In this document: positions 63,462-64,000 of the stretch, piece after piece | Position numbering within the stretch: position 1 is the stretch's first letter | Layout of the letters: the number at the start of each line of letters is the position of its first letter | Source of the DNA: Tubulanus polymorphus | Taxonomy: Eukaryota; Nemertea; Palaeonemertea; Tubulaniformes; Tubulanidae | Direction of reading: 5' to 3' | Length of the DNA stretch: 64,000 bases | Assembly: GCF_964204645.1 (NCBI RefSeq) | Contig: NC_134029.1 | Coordinates: 3,853,001 to 3,917,000, forward strand | Notes under the pieces: generated by a model | Told to the model about the DNA's origin: nothing | The model's database searches: none | What the model saw: the letters and a program-made list of their open reading frames with translations, nothing else | Translations under genes and position numbers: made by a program

Positions 63462-64000
63462 TTACTCCTTGTGTGTCTTTAAATCAAGTATGAAGTTATG
63501 TACGATAGCTGGAATATTTTTTCGTGGTATCTTAATTTTAGGGCCACAATCCTGAAAACCACACTTTCTATAAAGACGATGTGCTGCTACGCGTCCATTC
63601 CGAGATGTCCCATATAACTGTTCATAGCCTTTTTCTTTGCAATATTCAATAACGTGTTCCAGTAATATTTTACCAAGTCCTTTCCTTTGAAATTCAGGAT
63701 GGATGCAGTTCATATCGAAGGTGGGTATAGGTTTGCATAGGAGCTCTTGAGAACCATAAATGGATGGTGGAATATCATCGCGAATATAAACATGAACGCA
63801 TCCTATCAGTTTACCAGAATCTTTCAGTTCCATCATAAAAATAACATCTTCACTCGGACTCGAAGAGCGAATTTTTTCGGCGATCTGAGGAACTTTATCG
63901 ATGACATTCGTGGTGTAATTAAACGCGTACGCCAGCCAATAGGCGTAGAATATCAGCGGAAATAGAACCACAGGAATTAAACCAACTAAAAATGAACGGC
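63462..64000 (-). CDS. NAT8-like N-acetyltransferase, copy 2, cut by window edge
   Basis: The frame stays open to the window end; its visible part corresponds to the region of copy 1 from RSFLVGLIPVVLFPLIF onward and ends LDLKTHKE. Motifs are intact: HPEFQRKGLGK for acetyl-CoA and RVAAHRLYRKCGF. By eye it is highly similar to copy 1. Differences cluster after the membrane hairpin (NYTTNVIDKV against DYTTSVAERV) and near the C-terminus (KNIPAIVHNF against QFIPVFGHDY), regions that may affect substrate choice. The N-terminus lies to the right of the window. Confidence 0.9.
   Translation of the reverse strand, partial: RSFLVGLIPVVLFPLIFYAYWLAYAFNYTTNVIDKVPQIAEKIRSSSPSEDVIFMMELKDSGKLIGCVHVYIRDDIPPSIYGSQELLCKPIPTFDMNCIHPEFQRKGLGKILLEHVIEYCKEKGYEQLYGTSRNGRVAAHRLYRKCGFQDCGPKIKIPRKNIPAIVHNFILDLKTHKE

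Overview
This is eukaryotic nuclear DNA from an animal. Genes are split by GT-AG introns, there are two canonical eukaryotic tRNA genes, AATAAA poly(A) signals, and an overall AT-rich composition with more GC-rich exons. The gene content (focadhesin, both nitric-oxide-sensing soluble guanylate cyclase subunits, a peptide-type GPCR, tandem NAT8-like acetyltransferases) and introns mostly below 1.2 kb suggest a non-vertebrate bilaterian. A marine lophotrochozoan is plausible, but the sequence alone does not fix the phylum.

Layout. (1) 97-39765, plus strand: the 3' 34 coding exons of a focadhesin (FOCAD) orthologue; the first exons lie left of the window. All exon phases join without a break. 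One intron is GC-AG, and one intron is about 25.2 kb (8392-33576). That giant intron holds an antisense class A GPCR gene (15737-16804), a tRNA-Ile(AAT) gene and short dispersed repeats. A tRNA-Glu(TTC) gene sits in a small FOCAD intron at 5189. (2) 40255-42291, minus: a two-exon gene for a basic, partly coiled-coil 652-residue protein that I do not recognise, convergent with FOCAD. (3) 42592-45719, minus: complete soluble guanylate cyclase beta-1 (8 coding exons, 620 aa). (4) 46993-58015, minus: complete soluble guanylate cyclase alpha (10 coding exons, 688 aa). (5) 60105-60289, plus: the last exon of a membrane protein whose upstream exons I could not find. (6) 61429-61710: a coding-like but stop-interrupted segment. 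(7) 62309-64000, minus: two tandem NAT8-like N-acetyltransferase genes, the second cut by the window edge.

How they work together. The alpha and beta cyclase genes are head-to-tail, alpha first, and their products form the obligate NO receptor heterodimer. Beta keeps the haem-binding His105 and Y-x-S-x-R motif and the guanine/transition-state residues. Alpha has Asp in place of the haem His but supplies the two metal-binding Asp residues. Each half-site is therefore defective alone and complementary in the dimer. The other genes have no obvious functional link to this pair.

I found no sign of an exotic new system. The points most worth a second look are the conserved alpha-beta tandem, the nested GPCR in the giant intron, the GC-AG intron, the uncharacterised gene packed against the beta poly(A) signal, an orphan terminal exon, a decayed coding segment and several short repeat families, including a hammerhead-like hairpin relic and a 45-copy TTTGG array.
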